Counted from the stretch's first letter, positions 36,119 through 46,776 are shown. The stretch: 64,000 bases of DNA from Oleiagrimonas sp. C23AA (GCF_011759385.1 NZ_JAARLY010000012.1:1-64000), one strand, 5' to 3'. Notes: generated by a model from the sequence alone, not told the origin. Numbers and translations: made by a program.

Positions 36119-37270
36119 ATGAGTCGACGTCCCGGGCTGGATCTGCTGCGTGCCGTGGCCATTGTCTGGGTGATGGTGTTCCACAGTTATCTGGCCGGCT
36201 GGACGGGCGGCGGCGTGCTGCGCTGGAGCGGCTGGATGGGCGTGGATCTGTTCTTTGCGCTGTCCGGCTTCCTGATTGGTTCGCAGGTGTTTGCGCCGTT
36301 GGCGGCGGGGCGTCAGCTTGATCTGACCGATTTCTACCTGCGCCGCAGTTTCCGCACGCTGCCGGCGTATCTGGTGGTGCTGGCCGTTTATGTGGTTTGG
36401 CCGTCGATGCGCGAGGCGCCGACGATGATGCCGTTGTGGCGCTTTCTCACCTACACCATGAATCTGGGTGTGGACCTGAACCGGCCGGCGTTCTCGCATG
36501 CCTGGTCGCTGTGCGTGGAAGAGCAGTTCTACCTGTTGTTTCCGGCCCTGGCGCTCATGCTGGCCTGGCGCGCACGGAGCTGGCGCGTGGCGCTGGTGTT
36601 CGCCGCGCTGGTACTTGGCGGCATGACCTTGCGCGCCGCGCTGTGGTGGCACTATGTGGCCCCGGTACAGGCGGCCGGCGGCAATGCCGGCGCGCCCTAT
36701 ATGCGCTATCTCTACGATCCCACTTGGGCGCGGCTGGATGATCTGGTCGCCGGTGTGGGTCTGGCGGCGTTGCGCAGCTACCGCAGCCGTGGCTGGGCCT
36801 GGCTGGAGCGCCATGCCAATGCCGTGGCGGTGGTTGGCGTGCTGATCACGCTGGCGTGCATGGTGCTGTTTGATGGGCGCCGGATCGATGTCGTACCCAA
36901 CGTCTTTGGCTATCCCTTGCTGGCCCTGGGCATGGCGGCGCTGGTGGCGGCTGCCGCCGCCGGGCGCGGCGTGCTGGCACAGTTGCGTGTGCCCGGTGCG
37001 CAGTGGCTGGCGCTGGTTTCCTACAGCCTGTATCTGAGCCACAAGATGGTCTATGGCCAGCTGCACGGGCGTCTGGCGCCATGGGTGCAAGGCCACGGCG
37101 TGTTCACCGTGCTGATGGAGGCGGCAGCGGTGTTGCTGGTGGGCGCGGCCCTGCACTACAGCATAGAGCGACCGTTCCTGCGTTTGCGCGAACACGTGCG
37201 TCACCGTCGCGCGCAGCATCTGCACCTTCGCGCCGGTGCGTCGCCGGCCTTGTCCGGCACGCAGGTTTAG
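36119..37270 (+). CDS. Acyltransferase 3 family membrane protein (OafA/YrhL-like)
   Basis: 383 aa from ATG 36119, preceded by GGAAGG; the open frame starts earlier at 36047 without support. Start RRPGLDLLRAVAIVWVMVFH, with the conserved His of the Acyl_transf_3 domain, then FFALSGFLIG and SHAWSLCVEEQFYLLFPALAL are family signatures. About ten hydrophobic segments span the chain; the C-terminal 30 residues are basic. Such proteins O-acylate surface sugars or peptidoglycan-linked polymers; the acceptor is unknown. Convergent with bioC, 10 bases apart. Confidence 0.88.
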   Translation: MSRRPGLDLLRAVAIVWVMVFHSYLAGWTGGGVLRWSGWMGVDLFFALSGFLIGSQVFAPLAAGRQLDLTDFYLRRSFRTLPAYLVVLAVYVVWPSMREAPTMMPLWRFLTYTMNLGVDLNRPAFSHAWSLCVEEQFYLLFPALALMLAWRARSWRVALVFAALVLGGMTLRAALWWHYVAPVQAAGGNAGAPYMRYLYDPTWARLDDLVAGVGLAALRSYRSRGWAWLERHANAVAVVGVLITLACMVLFDGRRIDVVPNVFGYPLLALGMAALVAAAAAGRGVLAQLRVPGAQWLALVSYSLYLSHKMVYGQLHGRLAPWVQGHGVFTVLMEAAAVLLVGAALHYSIERPFLRLREHVRHRRAQHLHLRAGASPALSGTQV

Positions 37271-37280
37271 GGCGCGCGCC

Positions 37281-38171
37281 TTACTCGCTGGGGCGACGTC
37301 GCGAACCGCGCAGTTGATCGATCGAGAAGCTGGCAATCTCGCCGCCGCCGGCATCGCGCCGGGCCTGGCCAGTGGGCGGGCCCCAGGCGTGCGCATTGAT
37401 CACTTCCCAGGTGGCGGGAATACGACCGTCCACGCGCATGGTCTCGTAGTTGGCCAGCATCTGCTTGTAGTGCGACTTGCCGGTCAGACCGCGCATGCGC
37501 GTGGTGTCGGCATTGGTGGCACCCAGGCCCTTGAGGTCGCGCATCAATCCGGAGGGCTGCTCGTAAGTGAGCGTGTAGCGCTCCACGTCCAGCATCGGAT
37601 CGCGCAGGCCGGCAGCGAGCATGGCGTCGCCGACATCATGCATGTCCAGGAAGCGGCCCACGTGCGGGCGCTGGTCGCTGTCGGCCCAGGCCGCGCGCAG
37701 CTCGCGCAGGGTATCCGGGCCGAAGGTGGTCAGCGCCAGGTAGCCGCCGGGCTTGAGCACGCGCACAAATTCGGCGAACAGGCGCGGCAGGTCGTCGATC
37801 CACTGGATGCACAGGTTCGAGTGCAGCACGTCGATGCTGTGGTCGGGCACCGGCAGCTCGCTGGCGCTGGCGGCCACGCGCGAGAACGGTTTGATCCAGC
37901 CGGCGTGGCGGCGCGCCTGGCGCAGCATCGGCAGGGCCAGGTCCATGGCCATGATGTGCGCCTTGGGCCAGCGCTTTTTCAAAAGCGCGCTGCCGCGCCC
38001 GGTGCCCGCGCCCAGATCCAGCACGCGCTCGGGCGTTTCCAGATAGAAGTCCAGACGGTCGATCAGCGAGGCCTGCACGGCCTGCTGCAACACATCGTGG
38101 TCTTCGTAGGTGGCGGCGGCACGGCCGAAGGCTCGGCGTACCTGACGCCGGTCGAGATGGAAGTCGCTCAT
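37281..38171 (-). CDS. bioC: Malonyl-ACP O-methyltransferase
   Basis: 296 aa. SAM-binding motif I VLDLGAGTGRGS is near residue 50; LPVPDHSIDVLHSNLCIQWI and GGYLALTTFGPDTLREL are BioC-typical. It methylates malonyl-ACP to start pimeloyl-ACP synthesis by the fatty acid machinery. Its start overlaps the bioH stop (ATGA), the last gene of a bioB-bioF-bioH-bioC operon. Confidence 0.95.
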   Translation of the reverse strand: MSDFHLDRRQVRRAFGRAAATYEDHDVLQQAVQASLIDRLDFYLETPERVLDLGAGTGRGSALLKKRWPKAHIMAMDLALPMLRQARRHAGWIKPFSRVAASASELPVPDHSIDVLHSNLCIQWIDDLPRLFAEFVRVLKPGGYLALTTFGPDTLRELRAAWADSDQRPHVGRFLDMHDVGDAMLAAGLRDPMLDVERYTLTYEQPSGLMRDLKGLGATNADTTRMRGLTGKSHYKQMLANYETMRVDGRIPATWEVINAHAWGPPTGQARRDAGGGEIASFSIDQLRGSRRRPSE

Positions 38172-38953
38172 GCCGTCTCCGGGTCAAACAAGGGGTGCAG
38201 GGCTGCGGCCATAGCCTCGGCCTGGCCGAGGAAGGGTGCATGCCCGGTTGAATCGATGCACGTGAACTGGCCACCACAGGCTTCGGCGCTGGCGGCCATG
38301 GCCTGCCAGGGGACCAACCGGTCGTGCCGGCCGCCCACCCAGACGCTGGGTACGGTCAGGGCGTCAATCTGGGCGCGCAGGTCGGTCGTTTCAAGCAGCT
38401 CAAGGCCTTTGGCCAGAGCGTGCGGTTGCGGGCCGTCGGTGGCGCGGGTCAGTTCGCGTAACAGGCGTAGTTTAGCGCGCGCGTCGCGGTCGCCCATCAC
38501 CACCAGCCCGCAAAATCGTGCCAGCGCCGCCTCGCGATCATCGTTAAGCGCGTTTGCAAAGTGACTGAAGGTGCCCGCTTTCACGCCGTGGGGCCAATCC
38601 TCACGGCGCACAAAGCAGGGCGAGGCGGCCAGCATGCCCAGCGCGGTGACGTGGTTTGGATAGTGGATGGCGCCGTGCAGCGCCAGCTGGCCACCCAGTG
38701 ACCAGCCGACCCAGGGCGCAGCGGGAGTGGCCTCGACGATGGCCCGGGCCAAGGCGGTCGGCTCCAGCGTCAGCCGGCTATGCGCGGACGCGCCGTGGCC
38801 GGGCAGGTCGACCACGTACAGTGTGCACTGCGCGCGCAAGGCATCGATCAGCGGCGCGAATACGCCGCCATGCATGGCCCAGCCATGGATCAGCACCAGC
38901 GCTTGCGGGCCGTGGCCGTGCACGGCGATGGCGAGGGGCGACGAGGCGGACAT
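38168..38953 (-). CDS. bioH: Pimeloyl-ACP methyl ester carboxylesterase
   Basis: 261 aa alpha/beta hydrolase. Oxyanion region LIHGWAMHGGVF, nucleophile Ser in GWSLGGQLALH, Asp in VGGRHDRLVPW and His in STGHAPFLGQ. It demethylates pimeloyl-ACP methyl ester, ending the BioC/BioH route. Placed between bioF and bioC (11 bases after bioF; ATGA overlap with bioC), which makes the BioH assignment secure. Confidence 0.95.
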   Translation of the reverse strand: MSASSPLAIAVHGHGPQALVLIHGWAMHGGVFAPLIDALRAQCTLYVVDLPGHGASAHSRLTLEPTALARAIVEATPAAPWVGWSLGGQLALHGAIHYPNHVTALGMLAASPCFVRREDWPHGVKAGTFSHFANALNDDREAALARFCGLVVMGDRDARAKLRLLRELTRATDGPQPHALAKGLELLETTDLRAQIDALTVPSVWVGGRHDRLVPWQAMAASAEACGGQFTCIDSTGHAPFLGQAEAMAAALHPLFDPETA

Positions 38954-38964
38954 GCGACCGAGGC

Positions 38965-40167
38965 TCAGTTCGCGCAGGTATCGGACGGGTGAGGTATCCG
39001 CGCCAGCGCATCGAGCAGCCGATCGACATCGTCGGGCTGGTGCGCAGCGCTGAGCGTGATGCGCAAGCGTGCCTGCCCGGCGGGCACCGTGGGCGGACGG
39101 ATCGCGCCAACCAGAAAGCCTGTGTCACGCAGCATCTGACTTGCCTCCAGTACCGCGTGCGAGCTACCCAGGCGCAGCGGCTGGATCGGCGTTGGCGAGT
39201 CCATCAGCGGCAGGTCCAGCTGCGCCGCACCGTGGCGGAAGCGTGCGATCAGCGCGGCGAGATGCTCGCGGCGCCAGCTTTCCTGGCGTACCAGCTCGAT
39301 GGCGGTGCAGGTGGCCGACGCCAGCGCCGGCGGCAGCGCGGTGGTGTAGATGAAGCTGCGCGCAAATTGCACCAGGCCGTCGATCAATGCCGCGGAACCG
39401 GCGACAAAGGCGCCGGCAGTGCCCAGTGCCTTGCCCAGCGTGCCCATCAGCACCGGCGCTTGTGCCTGCGAAAGCCCGGCGGCGGCCAGGCTGCCGCCGC
39501 CTTCGGGCCCGAGCACGCCCAGACCGTGGGCATCATCGACCATCAAGGTGGCACCCTGGCGCTCGCATAGCGCAGCCAGTTCCGGCAATGGTGCCAGGTC
39601 GCCGTCCATGCTGAACACGCCGTCGGTGGCCAGCAGGGCTGGCGCCTCGGGGGCGCTTTCCAACTGGCGCGCCGCAGCGGCCACATCGCCATGCGGGTAG
39701 CGCCGCAGCGTGGCGCCGCTGGCGCGCGCACCGTCGATCAGGCTGGCATGGTTGAGTTTGTCCTGCACACAAAGACTCGCCTGACGCGTGCCGGGGCGGT
39801 CGAGCAGGGCCTGCATCACGCCCAGGTTGGCCATGATGCCGCTGGAAAACAGCAGCGCGCGCTCGCGCCCGGTCCACTCGGCCAGCATCGCCTCCAGTCG
39901 TGCATGCTCGCGGTGGTGGCCGCTGACCAGGTGGGCGGCACCGGCGCCAACGCCCTGCTCGGCGGCGTCGCGCAGGCGGCGAATCAACAACGGGTGGTGC
40001 GCCAGTCCCAGATAGTCGTTGCTGGCGAACAGCAGGTATTGGCGACCATCGATCACCGCGCGGCCCGGAGCCGCGCGCTGTACGGCGGCGAGCTGGCGAT
40101 AAAGTCCTTGCTGGCGACGCTCGGCGGTCGCGTGAGCCAGACCGTCCAGCAGATCGGGGCGGTTCAT
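38965..40167 (-). CDS. bioF: 8-amino-7-oxononanoate synthase
   Basis: 400 aa, slightly longer than E. coli BioF (384). PLP alpha-oxoamine synthase: SNDYLGLAHHP, SGIMANLGVMQALL, DDAHGLGVLGPEGGG and the Schiff-base Lys in MGTLGKALGTAGAF. It condenses pimeloyl-ACP with alanine in biotin synthesis. Second gene of the bio operon, 100 bases after bioB. Confidence 0.97.
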   Translation of the reverse strand: MNRPDLLDGLAHATAERRQQGLYRQLAAVQRAAPGRAVIDGRQYLLFASNDYLGLAHHPLLIRRLRDAAEQGVGAGAAHLVSGHHREHARLEAMLAEWTGRERALLFSSGIMANLGVMQALLDRPGTRQASLCVQDKLNHASLIDGARASGATLRRYPHGDVAAAARQLESAPEAPALLATDGVFSMDGDLAPLPELAALCERQGATLMVDDAHGLGVLGPEGGGSLAAAGLSQAQAPVLMGTLGKALGTAGAFVAGSAALIDGLVQFARSFIYTTALPPALASATCTAIELVRQESWRREHLAALIARFRHGAAQLDLPLMDSPTPIQPLRLGSSHAVLEASQMLRDTGFLVGAIRPPTVPAGQARLRITLSAAHQPDDVDRLLDALARIPHPSDTCAN

Positions 40168-40267
40168 GCGTGGCGTCCTGCGCGGTCACCCTGTCGGGCG
40201 AAAGTCGCCGGCAGGTATTCAGTCCCCCGCATCACGTGCACTTTTCTTCGCCGTGCGTTGAGGCCGC

Positions 40268-41293
<1,026 letters not shown>

Positions 41294-41353
41294 GGCGGCA
41301 ATCCTGTACGGCGGCGGCAAAGAGGCGCGAGTGTGGCCACGGCATGGATAGGC

Positions 41354-41384
41354 TGTCAACTTTCAGTAGTTGATAACAGTTGAC
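41354..41384 (-). promoter_or_regulatory. Candidate BirA (biotin) operator upstream of bioB
   Basis: TGTCAAC (41354-41360) and GTTGAC (41379-41384) form an inverted repeat with an 18-base core spacing, resembling the BirA operator pattern TGTAAAC-N-GTTTACA of proteobacteria. It lies 60-90 bases upstream of the bioB start. A further GTTGATAACA is inside the spacer. Not verified by profile search. Confidence 0.45.
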
Positions 41385-41492
41385 GGCGGGCGGTCGCATG
41401 GCTGGCGCCGCTGGCCTACCATCGCGGTGACAGAGCGCCGCTGCCGTGGCGCGCGCTCGCTACCACCATGTCATCCGAGGGGAGTTGCGCAT

Positions 41493-41702
41493 ATGAGTTC
41501 AGGACAAGGCAGCGCCGGCAACGTCATCGCCGCGCTTTGCAGCTTCTTCATCCCGGGCCTGGGCCAGCTGTTGCAGGGGCGCCTGCTGCTGGCGATCGTG
41601 ATGTTCGTGCTGGCCGCGGCGCTGTGGATCATCTGGATGGGCTGGATCATCCATCTGTGGTCGATCATCAGCGCGGCCATGTTCAAGCCCAATCGCGCCT
41701 AA
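41493..41702 (+). CDS. Small two-helix membrane protein
   Basis: 69 aa with a strong GAGGGGAG ribosome site ahead of ATG 41493. Two hydrophobic segments: CSFFIPGLGQLLQGRLLLAI and a Trp-rich AAALWIIWMGWIIHLWSI. The IPGLGQ-QGR motif recurs in small TM2-like membrane proteins of unknown function. It is 15 bases before comF and probably co-transcribed with it. Confidence 0.75.
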   Translation: MSSGQGSAGNVIAALCSFFIPGLGQLLQGRLLLAIVMFVLAAALWIIWMGWIIHLWSIISAAMFKPNRA

Positions 41703-41717
41703 CGCGCCGCCGTGGGC

Positions 41718-42419
41718 ATGGACGCCCTGATTCGGCGCTTCTGGCCGGGCCGGTGCCTGCTGTGCGGTGACTACGGCGCCGATGGCTTGGACCTGTGTTG
41801 CGCCTGTTGTGCGGAGTTGCCGTACAACGCGCACGGCTGCGTGCGCTGCGCGGTGCCATTGCCACTGAATGTGGCAATGTGCGGTCGGTGTCAGCGCAGA
41901 CCGCCGCCATGGCACTCGGCCTGGGTGCCGTTTCGCTATGCCTGGCCGCTGGACCGTCTGGAGACTCGCTTCAAGTTCGGCGCCGATCTGGCGGCCGGTC
42001 GCACGCTGGCGCGGTTGATGGCAACGCAGTCGCTGCCATGTCGGCCCGATATGTTGTTGCCGGTGCCCTTGCATCGGGCGCGGCTGCGGCGACGCGGATA
42101 CAACCAGGCGCTTGAACTGGCCCGCGACCTGGCCCGCGCGCACAGGATGATCCTGCACAGCGATGGTCTGCGGCGCCTGCGGGCCACCACCGCGCAAAGC
42201 CAACTGGATGCGATGACGCGCCGACGCAATGTGCGCGGGGCCTTTGTCGTGCGCCCGGGGATGTCGTGGCCGTCGCATGTAGCCCTCGTCGACGATGTGA
42301 TGACCACCGGCGCCACCCTGGCCGAGTGCGCGCGCGTGCTGCGAAGGGCGGGTGTGGCGCGGGTGGATGTGTGGGCGCTGGCGCGGGCGCCCCTTCCCGG
42401 GCATGGCCCTGTTGGTTGA
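41718..42419 (+). CDS. comF: ComF family phosphoribosyltransferase-like protein
   Basis: 233 aa from ATG 41718; a GTG at 41712 is possible. The N-terminal zinc finger has CLLCG, CCACC, CVRCA and CGRCQ pairs within the first 62 residues. The C-terminal PRTase domain carries the PRPP-type loop VALVDDVMTTGATLAEC and RGYNQALELAR. ComF proteins are linked to DNA uptake (ComF) or to gluconate/iron-sulfur use (GntX); in gammaproteobacteria the gene is often divergent from bioB, as here. Confidence 0.93.
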   Translation: MDALIRRFWPGRCLLCGDYGADGLDLCCACCAELPYNAHGCVRCAVPLPLNVAMCGRCQRRPPPWHSAWVPFRYAWPLDRLETRFKFGADLAAGRTLARLMATQSLPCRPDMLLPVPLHRARLRRRGYNQALELARDLARAHRMILHSDGLRRLRATTAQSQLDAMTRRRNVRGAFVVRPGMSWPSHVALVDDVMTTGATLAECARVLRRAGVARVDVWALARAPLPGHGPVG

Positions 42420-42506
42420 TCTGGATCAATCAAGCCGCGAGGGAAGGCGGTCGATACCGATGTTGCCGGCTTAGTGCCGGCCCGTGTCTTCAGGGAAGCC
42501 CTTACC

Positions 42507-44156
42507 ATGCGCACGAATCTGCCCGTCACACAGCGCGAGTACACCTATTCGGAAACCGACGCGATCGTCTCCACCACCGACCTGCGCGGCAAGATCAATT
42601 ACTGCAATTCCACCTTCGTCCAGATCAGTGGCTACACCCGTGAAGAGCTGATCGGCCAGCCGCAGAACATTCTGCGTCATCCGGACATGCCCAGGGAGGC
42701 ATTCCGCGATCTGTGGGCCACCATCAAGTCCAGGCAGCCGTGGTCGGCGATCGTCAAGAACCGCCGCAAGGACGGCGACCATTACTGGGTCCGCGCCAAT
42801 GTCACGCCGATCATCGCGGGCGACAACGTGGTCGGCTACATGTCGGTGCGTACCTATCCTTCACGCGAGGACGTGCGCGTTGCCGAGCAGCTGTATGCGC
42901 AGATGGTCGAGGATGAGAAGGCGGGCCGTCCGACACGGATCTATCTGCGTGCCGGCCAACCCGTACGTCGCGGCTGGTTGCCACGACTGGTACGTGCGTT
43001 CACGAGGCGAGTCGAATGGCGACTCGTCGCCGCGGCGACACTGATCGCCTGCGGTCCGCTGCTGCCCCACGTATTCCACCTGCCAGCGCGACATGAGGAA
43101 GTGGCAACGCTGGCATGCATGGTGTTGGGTATCGTGGTAGGCACGCGGCTGCTGCGCAGCCAGATGTCGGCACCCTTGCGGCGTTTCGCCGACAGTGCCA
43201 ACACCATGGCCGCTTGCGATCTGGCCGATGGCGATGACAAGGCGGCGGCGAAGGGTAGCGCCATGGCGCTGGCGCGCGCGCTGAACCAGCTCAACGTCAA
43301 TTTGCGCGCCGTGGTGTCGGATGTCCGTGGCGAGGTGTCGGCCGTCAATCAAGCCTCCGCGCAGGTGTCGCGCGGAGCGCAGGATCTGGCCGCGCGCACC
43401 GAAACCCAGGCGGCCAGCCTGGAACAAGCTGCCGCGGCGATGGAGGAGTTCACCGGCGCATTGCAGCAATCGCGCGAGCGGGCGCAGGAGGCGAAGCAGC
43501 AATCGGGTACCGCCGAGCAGGCCGCGCATGAGGGGAGCGTGGCCATCGGTGAGGTGGATACGGCAATGAAGGCCATCCTGGCCGCCTCGCAGAACATTTC
43601 CGAAGTCACCAGCCTGGTCGACGAGCTCGCCTTCCAGAGCAACCTGTTGGCCTTGAACGCGTCGGTGGAGGCCGCGCGCGCCGGTGAGCACGGCCGTGGT
43701 TTCGCGGTGGTGGCTGGCGAAGTGCGCAGTCTGGCCCAGCGCAGCGCCGATGCGGCGCGTGACATCCGTCGACTGATCAACACCTCCATGCAGCAGGTCG
43801 AGGCCGGCGGTACGGCGGTCGACGGCGCGCGCTCACGCATGCAGGCGATCGTCGATTCGGTGTCGCGTGTGCGCCAGCTGATCGAGGATATTTCCTCGGC
43901 CACGGCCGAGCAGGCCAACGGCGTCTCGCAGATCAACGACACCATCAGCCAACTGGACAGTGTGACCCAGCACAACGTGGCGCTGGTGGCCGAATCGACG
44001 GCCACCACCCAAACCCTGCGCGACCGGGCCAAGCTGCTGGAGCAGTCGGTGGCGATCTTTCGTCTGGCCCAGGGCGGGTCCGGCACGGGGCAGCCGGTGA
44101 GCGCACGCGAGCGACGCACCGACAGCGACGGCGTGAGATGGCTGACGTCAGCGTAG
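42507..44156 (+). CDS. PAS-domain methyl-accepting chemotaxis protein (Aer-like)
   Basis: 549 aa from ATG 42507 (AGGGAAG at 42492-42498). An N-terminal PAS domain at about 15-115 includes the Aer-like NILRHPDMPREAF and GDHYWVRANVTPI. Two membrane segments at about 170-215 (VAAATLIACGPLL and TLACMVLGIVVGTRLL) form a hairpin with almost no periplasmic part, as in Aer. The C-terminal signalling domain has the hairpin tip ELAFQSNLLALNASVEAARA. The PAS may sense redox or energy state through a flavin; this is family inference. Its stop overlaps ubiA by 9 bases, convergent. Confidence 0.92.
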   Translation: MRTNLPVTQREYTYSETDAIVSTTDLRGKINYCNSTFVQISGYTREELIGQPQNILRHPDMPREAFRDLWATIKSRQPWSAIVKNRRKDGDHYWVRANVTPIIAGDNVVGYMSVRTYPSREDVRVAEQLYAQMVEDEKAGRPTRIYLRAGQPVRRGWLPRLVRAFTRRVEWRLVAAATLIACGPLLPHVFHLPARHEEVATLACMVLGIVVGTRLLRSQMSAPLRRFADSANTMAACDLADGDDKAAAKGSAMALARALNQLNVNLRAVVSDVRGEVSAVNQASAQVSRGAQDLAARTETQAASLEQAAAAMEEFTGALQQSRERAQEAKQQSGTAEQAAHEGSVAIGEVDTAMKAILAASQNISEVTSLVDELAFQSNLLALNASVEAARAGEHGRGFAVVAGEVRSLAQRSADAARDIRRLINTSMQQVEAGGTAVDGARSRMQAIVDSVSRVRQLIEDISSATAEQANGVSQINDTISQLDSVTQHNVALVAESTATTQTLRDRAKLLEQSVAIFRLAQGGSGTGQPVSARERRTDSDGVRWLTSA

Positions 44157-45149
44157 AGCCAGTGCCAGTGCCAGTCCGGCCCACAGCGCCAGTCCGACCC
44201 AGTTGTTGTTGCGGAAGGCGCGCAGGCACTGGTCGCGCTGGCGCTCGCGGATCATCCACTGCTGCCAGGCCATCAGCGCGATGGCGACCATCCAGCCGGC
44301 CCAGTACGCCGCGCCCAGCCCGGCGCGCTGGCCGGCCAGTGCCATGGCGCCGGCGAAGGTCGCCATCAGCACACCAACGATGGCCTTGTCGGCCTCGCCG
44401 AACAGAATGGCGGTCGATTTGGCGCCGGCCTTGATGTCATCAACGCGGTCGACCATGGCGTACTCGGTGTCGTACATCGTCGACCACACCACGTTGGCCA
44501 GAAACAGCAGCCACGCCTGCGGCGGCACCGCATTGGCCACCGCCGCCCAGGCCATCGGGATCGACCAGCCAAACGCCGCACCCAGCACCACCTGCGGCAG
44601 GTGCGTGTAGCGCTTGCAGAACGGGTAGATGACGGCCAGCGCGGCGCCAGCAAAAGACAGCCCGATGGTCAGCGGGTTGGTCATCAGCACCAGCGCGAAC
44701 GCCACCACAAGCAGACCAACGAACACAGCCACCGCCTCGCGCGGCGAAATACGCCCGGCGGCGATCGGCCGGCCGGTGGTGCGCTGCACCTGGGCATCGA
44801 GCTTGCGATCGGCAAAGTCGTTGATGGCGCAGCCGGCCGCGCGCATCACGAATACACCCAGGGTGAAGATCACAAACGGCTTCCACGGCGGGAAATCGCC
44901 CGCCGCCAGCCACATCGCCCACCAGCACGGCCACAACAGCAACAGCGCGCCGACCGGGCGATCCATGCGTGTCAGCACCAGATAGTCGTAGGTTTTTTCG
45001 CGCCACTTCGGCGGCAGCGCGCGCAGCAGCGTGCGCAGAATCGCACCGGCGCGTTGCGAGCTGTCTTCGGGGCGGATCCGCGCCGCGGCTTGCGGGGTAG
45101 CGGGGCGCGGGGACGGGCGGCGTCGAGGGTGTTGGTGTCGGGCACTCAT
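44148..45149 (-). CDS. ubiA: 4-hydroxybenzoate polyprenyltransferase
   Basis: 333 aa from ATG 45149, with a basic Pro/Arg-rich extension of about 45 residues before the family core; E. coli UbiA is 290 aa. No good ribosome site is seen. The two Asp-rich motifs of UbiA prenyltransferases are NDFADRKLDAQVQRT and DTEYAMVDRVDD; about eight hydrophobic helices follow. It attaches the polyprenyl tail to 4-hydroxybenzoate in ubiquinone synthesis. It is 30 bases downstream of ilvA on the same strand, so it may be read through from the branched-chain operon. Confidence 0.94.
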   Translation of the reverse strand: MSARHQHPRRRPSPRPATPQAAARIRPEDSSQRAGAILRTLLRALPPKWREKTYDYLVLTRMDRPVGALLLLWPCWWAMWLAAGDFPPWKPFVIFTLGVFVMRAAGCAINDFADRKLDAQVQRTTGRPIAAGRISPREAVAVFVGLLVVAFALVLMTNPLTIGLSFAGAALAVIYPFCKRYTHLPQVVLGAAFGWSIPMAWAAVANAVPPQAWLLFLANVVWSTMYDTEYAMVDRVDDIKAGAKSTAILFGEADKAIVGVLMATFAGAMALAGQRAGLGAAYWAGWMVAIALMAWQQWMIRERQRDQCLRAFRNNNWVGLALWAGLALALALR

Positions 45150-45179
45150 CGACACAGTTTAGCCGGCGCCGGCCCGACC

Positions 45180-46763
45180 TCACACCGGCGCGGCACCATC
45201 GCGCAGCAGCAGCCGGTAGGCCGGATGCGCAGTTTCGTCGTGATGCGGATAGCCCAGCCCGATGACGAACTGTTCGAAGGCTGCGCGCTCGGCCGGTGGC
45301 ACCTGGATGCCAACCAGGATGCGGCCGTAATCGGCACCGTGGTTGCGGTAGTGGAACAGGCTGATGTTCCAGTGCGGATGCATGCGCTGGAGAAAGCGCA
45401 GCAGTGCACCGGGTCGCTCGGGGAACTCAAAGCGGTACAGGCGCTCGTCGGCGGCCAGCGGCGTGCGCCCGCCGACCATGTGGCGCAGGTGCAGCTTGGC
45501 CAGCTCGTCGTCGGTCAGGTCGAGCACGTCGAACTGCCGCGCGCGAAAGGCCTCGGACAGCGCGGCACGCTCATCATCGTTGGCAATGCGCACGCCGACG
45601 AAGATGTGCGCCTGGTGGCGGTCGCCAATACGATAGTTGAACTCGGTCAGATGGTGGCCGCCCAGCGCCGTGCAGAAGCGCCGGAAGCTGCCGCGCTGTT
45701 CGGGAATGGTGACGGCGAACACCGCCTCGTGACGGGCGCCGACCTCGGCGCGTTCGGCGACGAAGCGCAAGCGGTCGAAATTCATGTTGGCGCCGGAAAC
45801 CAGCGCCGCCAACGCGCCGTCACCGGGGTGTTCGGCCGCATACTGCTTGAGGCCGGCCAGCGCCAGCGCACCGGACGGCTCCGGTACGCTGCGCGTGGCG
45901 GCGTAGACGTCGGCCATGGCCGCGCAGATGGCATCGGTATCCACGCGTAGGATGGCATCGACGTGCCGGCGGGCCAGGGCGAAGGTGAGCTTCCCGACCT
46001 GTTTGACCGCGGTGCCATCGGCGAACAGACCCACCTCGCTCAGCTGTACGCGCGTGCCGCGTTCCAGTGACTGCGCCATGGCATCGGCATCAGCCGCTTG
46101 TACGCCGATCACGCGCGTGTGCGGGCGCAGCGTCTTGATGACGCTGGCAATACCGGCGATCAAGCCGCCGCCGCCCACGGGAACGAAGATCGCTTCCAGT
46201 GCGCCCGGGTGTTGCTCGAGCATTTCCAGGCCGATGCTGGCCTGGCCGGCGATCACGTGCGCGTCATCGAACGGATGCACGAATACCGCGTCATGCTCGG
46301 CGCACAGCGCATCGGCATGCGCCTGCGCTTCGCTGAACGATTCACCGTGCAGCACCACACTCACGTGTGCGCCGCCGAAGCGGCGCACTGCGTCCACCTT
46401 CACGGCGGGCGCGGTTTCCGGCATCACGATGTGCGCATGCACACCCAGCCGTGCCGCGGCTAAAGCCACGCCCTGGGCATGGTTGCCGGCCGAAGCGGCG
46501 ACCACGCCGCGTGCACGCTCGGAGACAGACAGTGCTGCCATGCGCGTGTAGGCGCCACGCAGCTTGAATGAAAAGACCGGCTGGGTGTCCTCACGCTTGA
46601 GCCAGACCGGCCGGCCGAGCCGGGTGCCGAGGGTGGCGTCGCGCTCCAGCGCGGTGCGACGTGCCACCGCGTACACCGGCGCGCGGCGTGCGCGTTCAGT
46701 GATATCGGCGGCCTCGGGGACGGCATGCCTCAAGTCGCCGAGCGCCTGCAGTGCCGCGTTCAT
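45180..46763 (-). CDS. ilvA: Threonine ammonia-lyase, biosynthetic
   Basis: 527 aa, full length. The catalytic domain has the PLP Lys in VFSFKLRGAYTRMA, SAGNHAQGVALAAARLG and the GGGGLIAG loop. Two ACT-like regulatory halves follow from about residue 340 (EAVFAVTIPEQRGSFRRFC and LYRFEFPERPGALLRFLQ), the sites of isoleucine inhibition. It makes 2-oxobutyrate from threonine, the entry to isoleucine. Last amino-acid gene of the leu/ilv operon, 13 bases after ilvM. Threonine is made by the upstream thr operon in this same window. Confidence 0.97.
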   Translation of the reverse strand: MNAALQALGDLRHAVPEAADITERARRAPVYAVARRTALERDATLGTRLGRPVWLKREDTQPVFSFKLRGAYTRMAALSVSERARGVVAASAGNHAQGVALAAARLGVHAHIVMPETAPAVKVDAVRRFGGAHVSVVLHGESFSEAQAHADALCAEHDAVFVHPFDDAHVIAGQASIGLEMLEQHPGALEAIFVPVGGGGLIAGIASVIKTLRPHTRVIGVQAADADAMAQSLERGTRVQLSEVGLFADGTAVKQVGKLTFALARRHVDAILRVDTDAICAAMADVYAATRSVPEPSGALALAGLKQYAAEHPGDGALAALVSGANMNFDRLRFVAERAEVGARHEAVFAVTIPEQRGSFRRFCTALGGHHLTEFNYRIGDRHQAHIFVGVRIANDDERAALSEAFRARQFDVLDLTDDELAKLHLRHMVGGRTPLAADERLYRFEFPERPGALLRFLQRMHPHWNISLFHYRNHGADYGRILVGIQVPPAERAAFEQFVIGLGYPHHDETAHPAYRLLLRDGAAPV

Positions 46764-46776
46764 ACTGACCAGGGCC

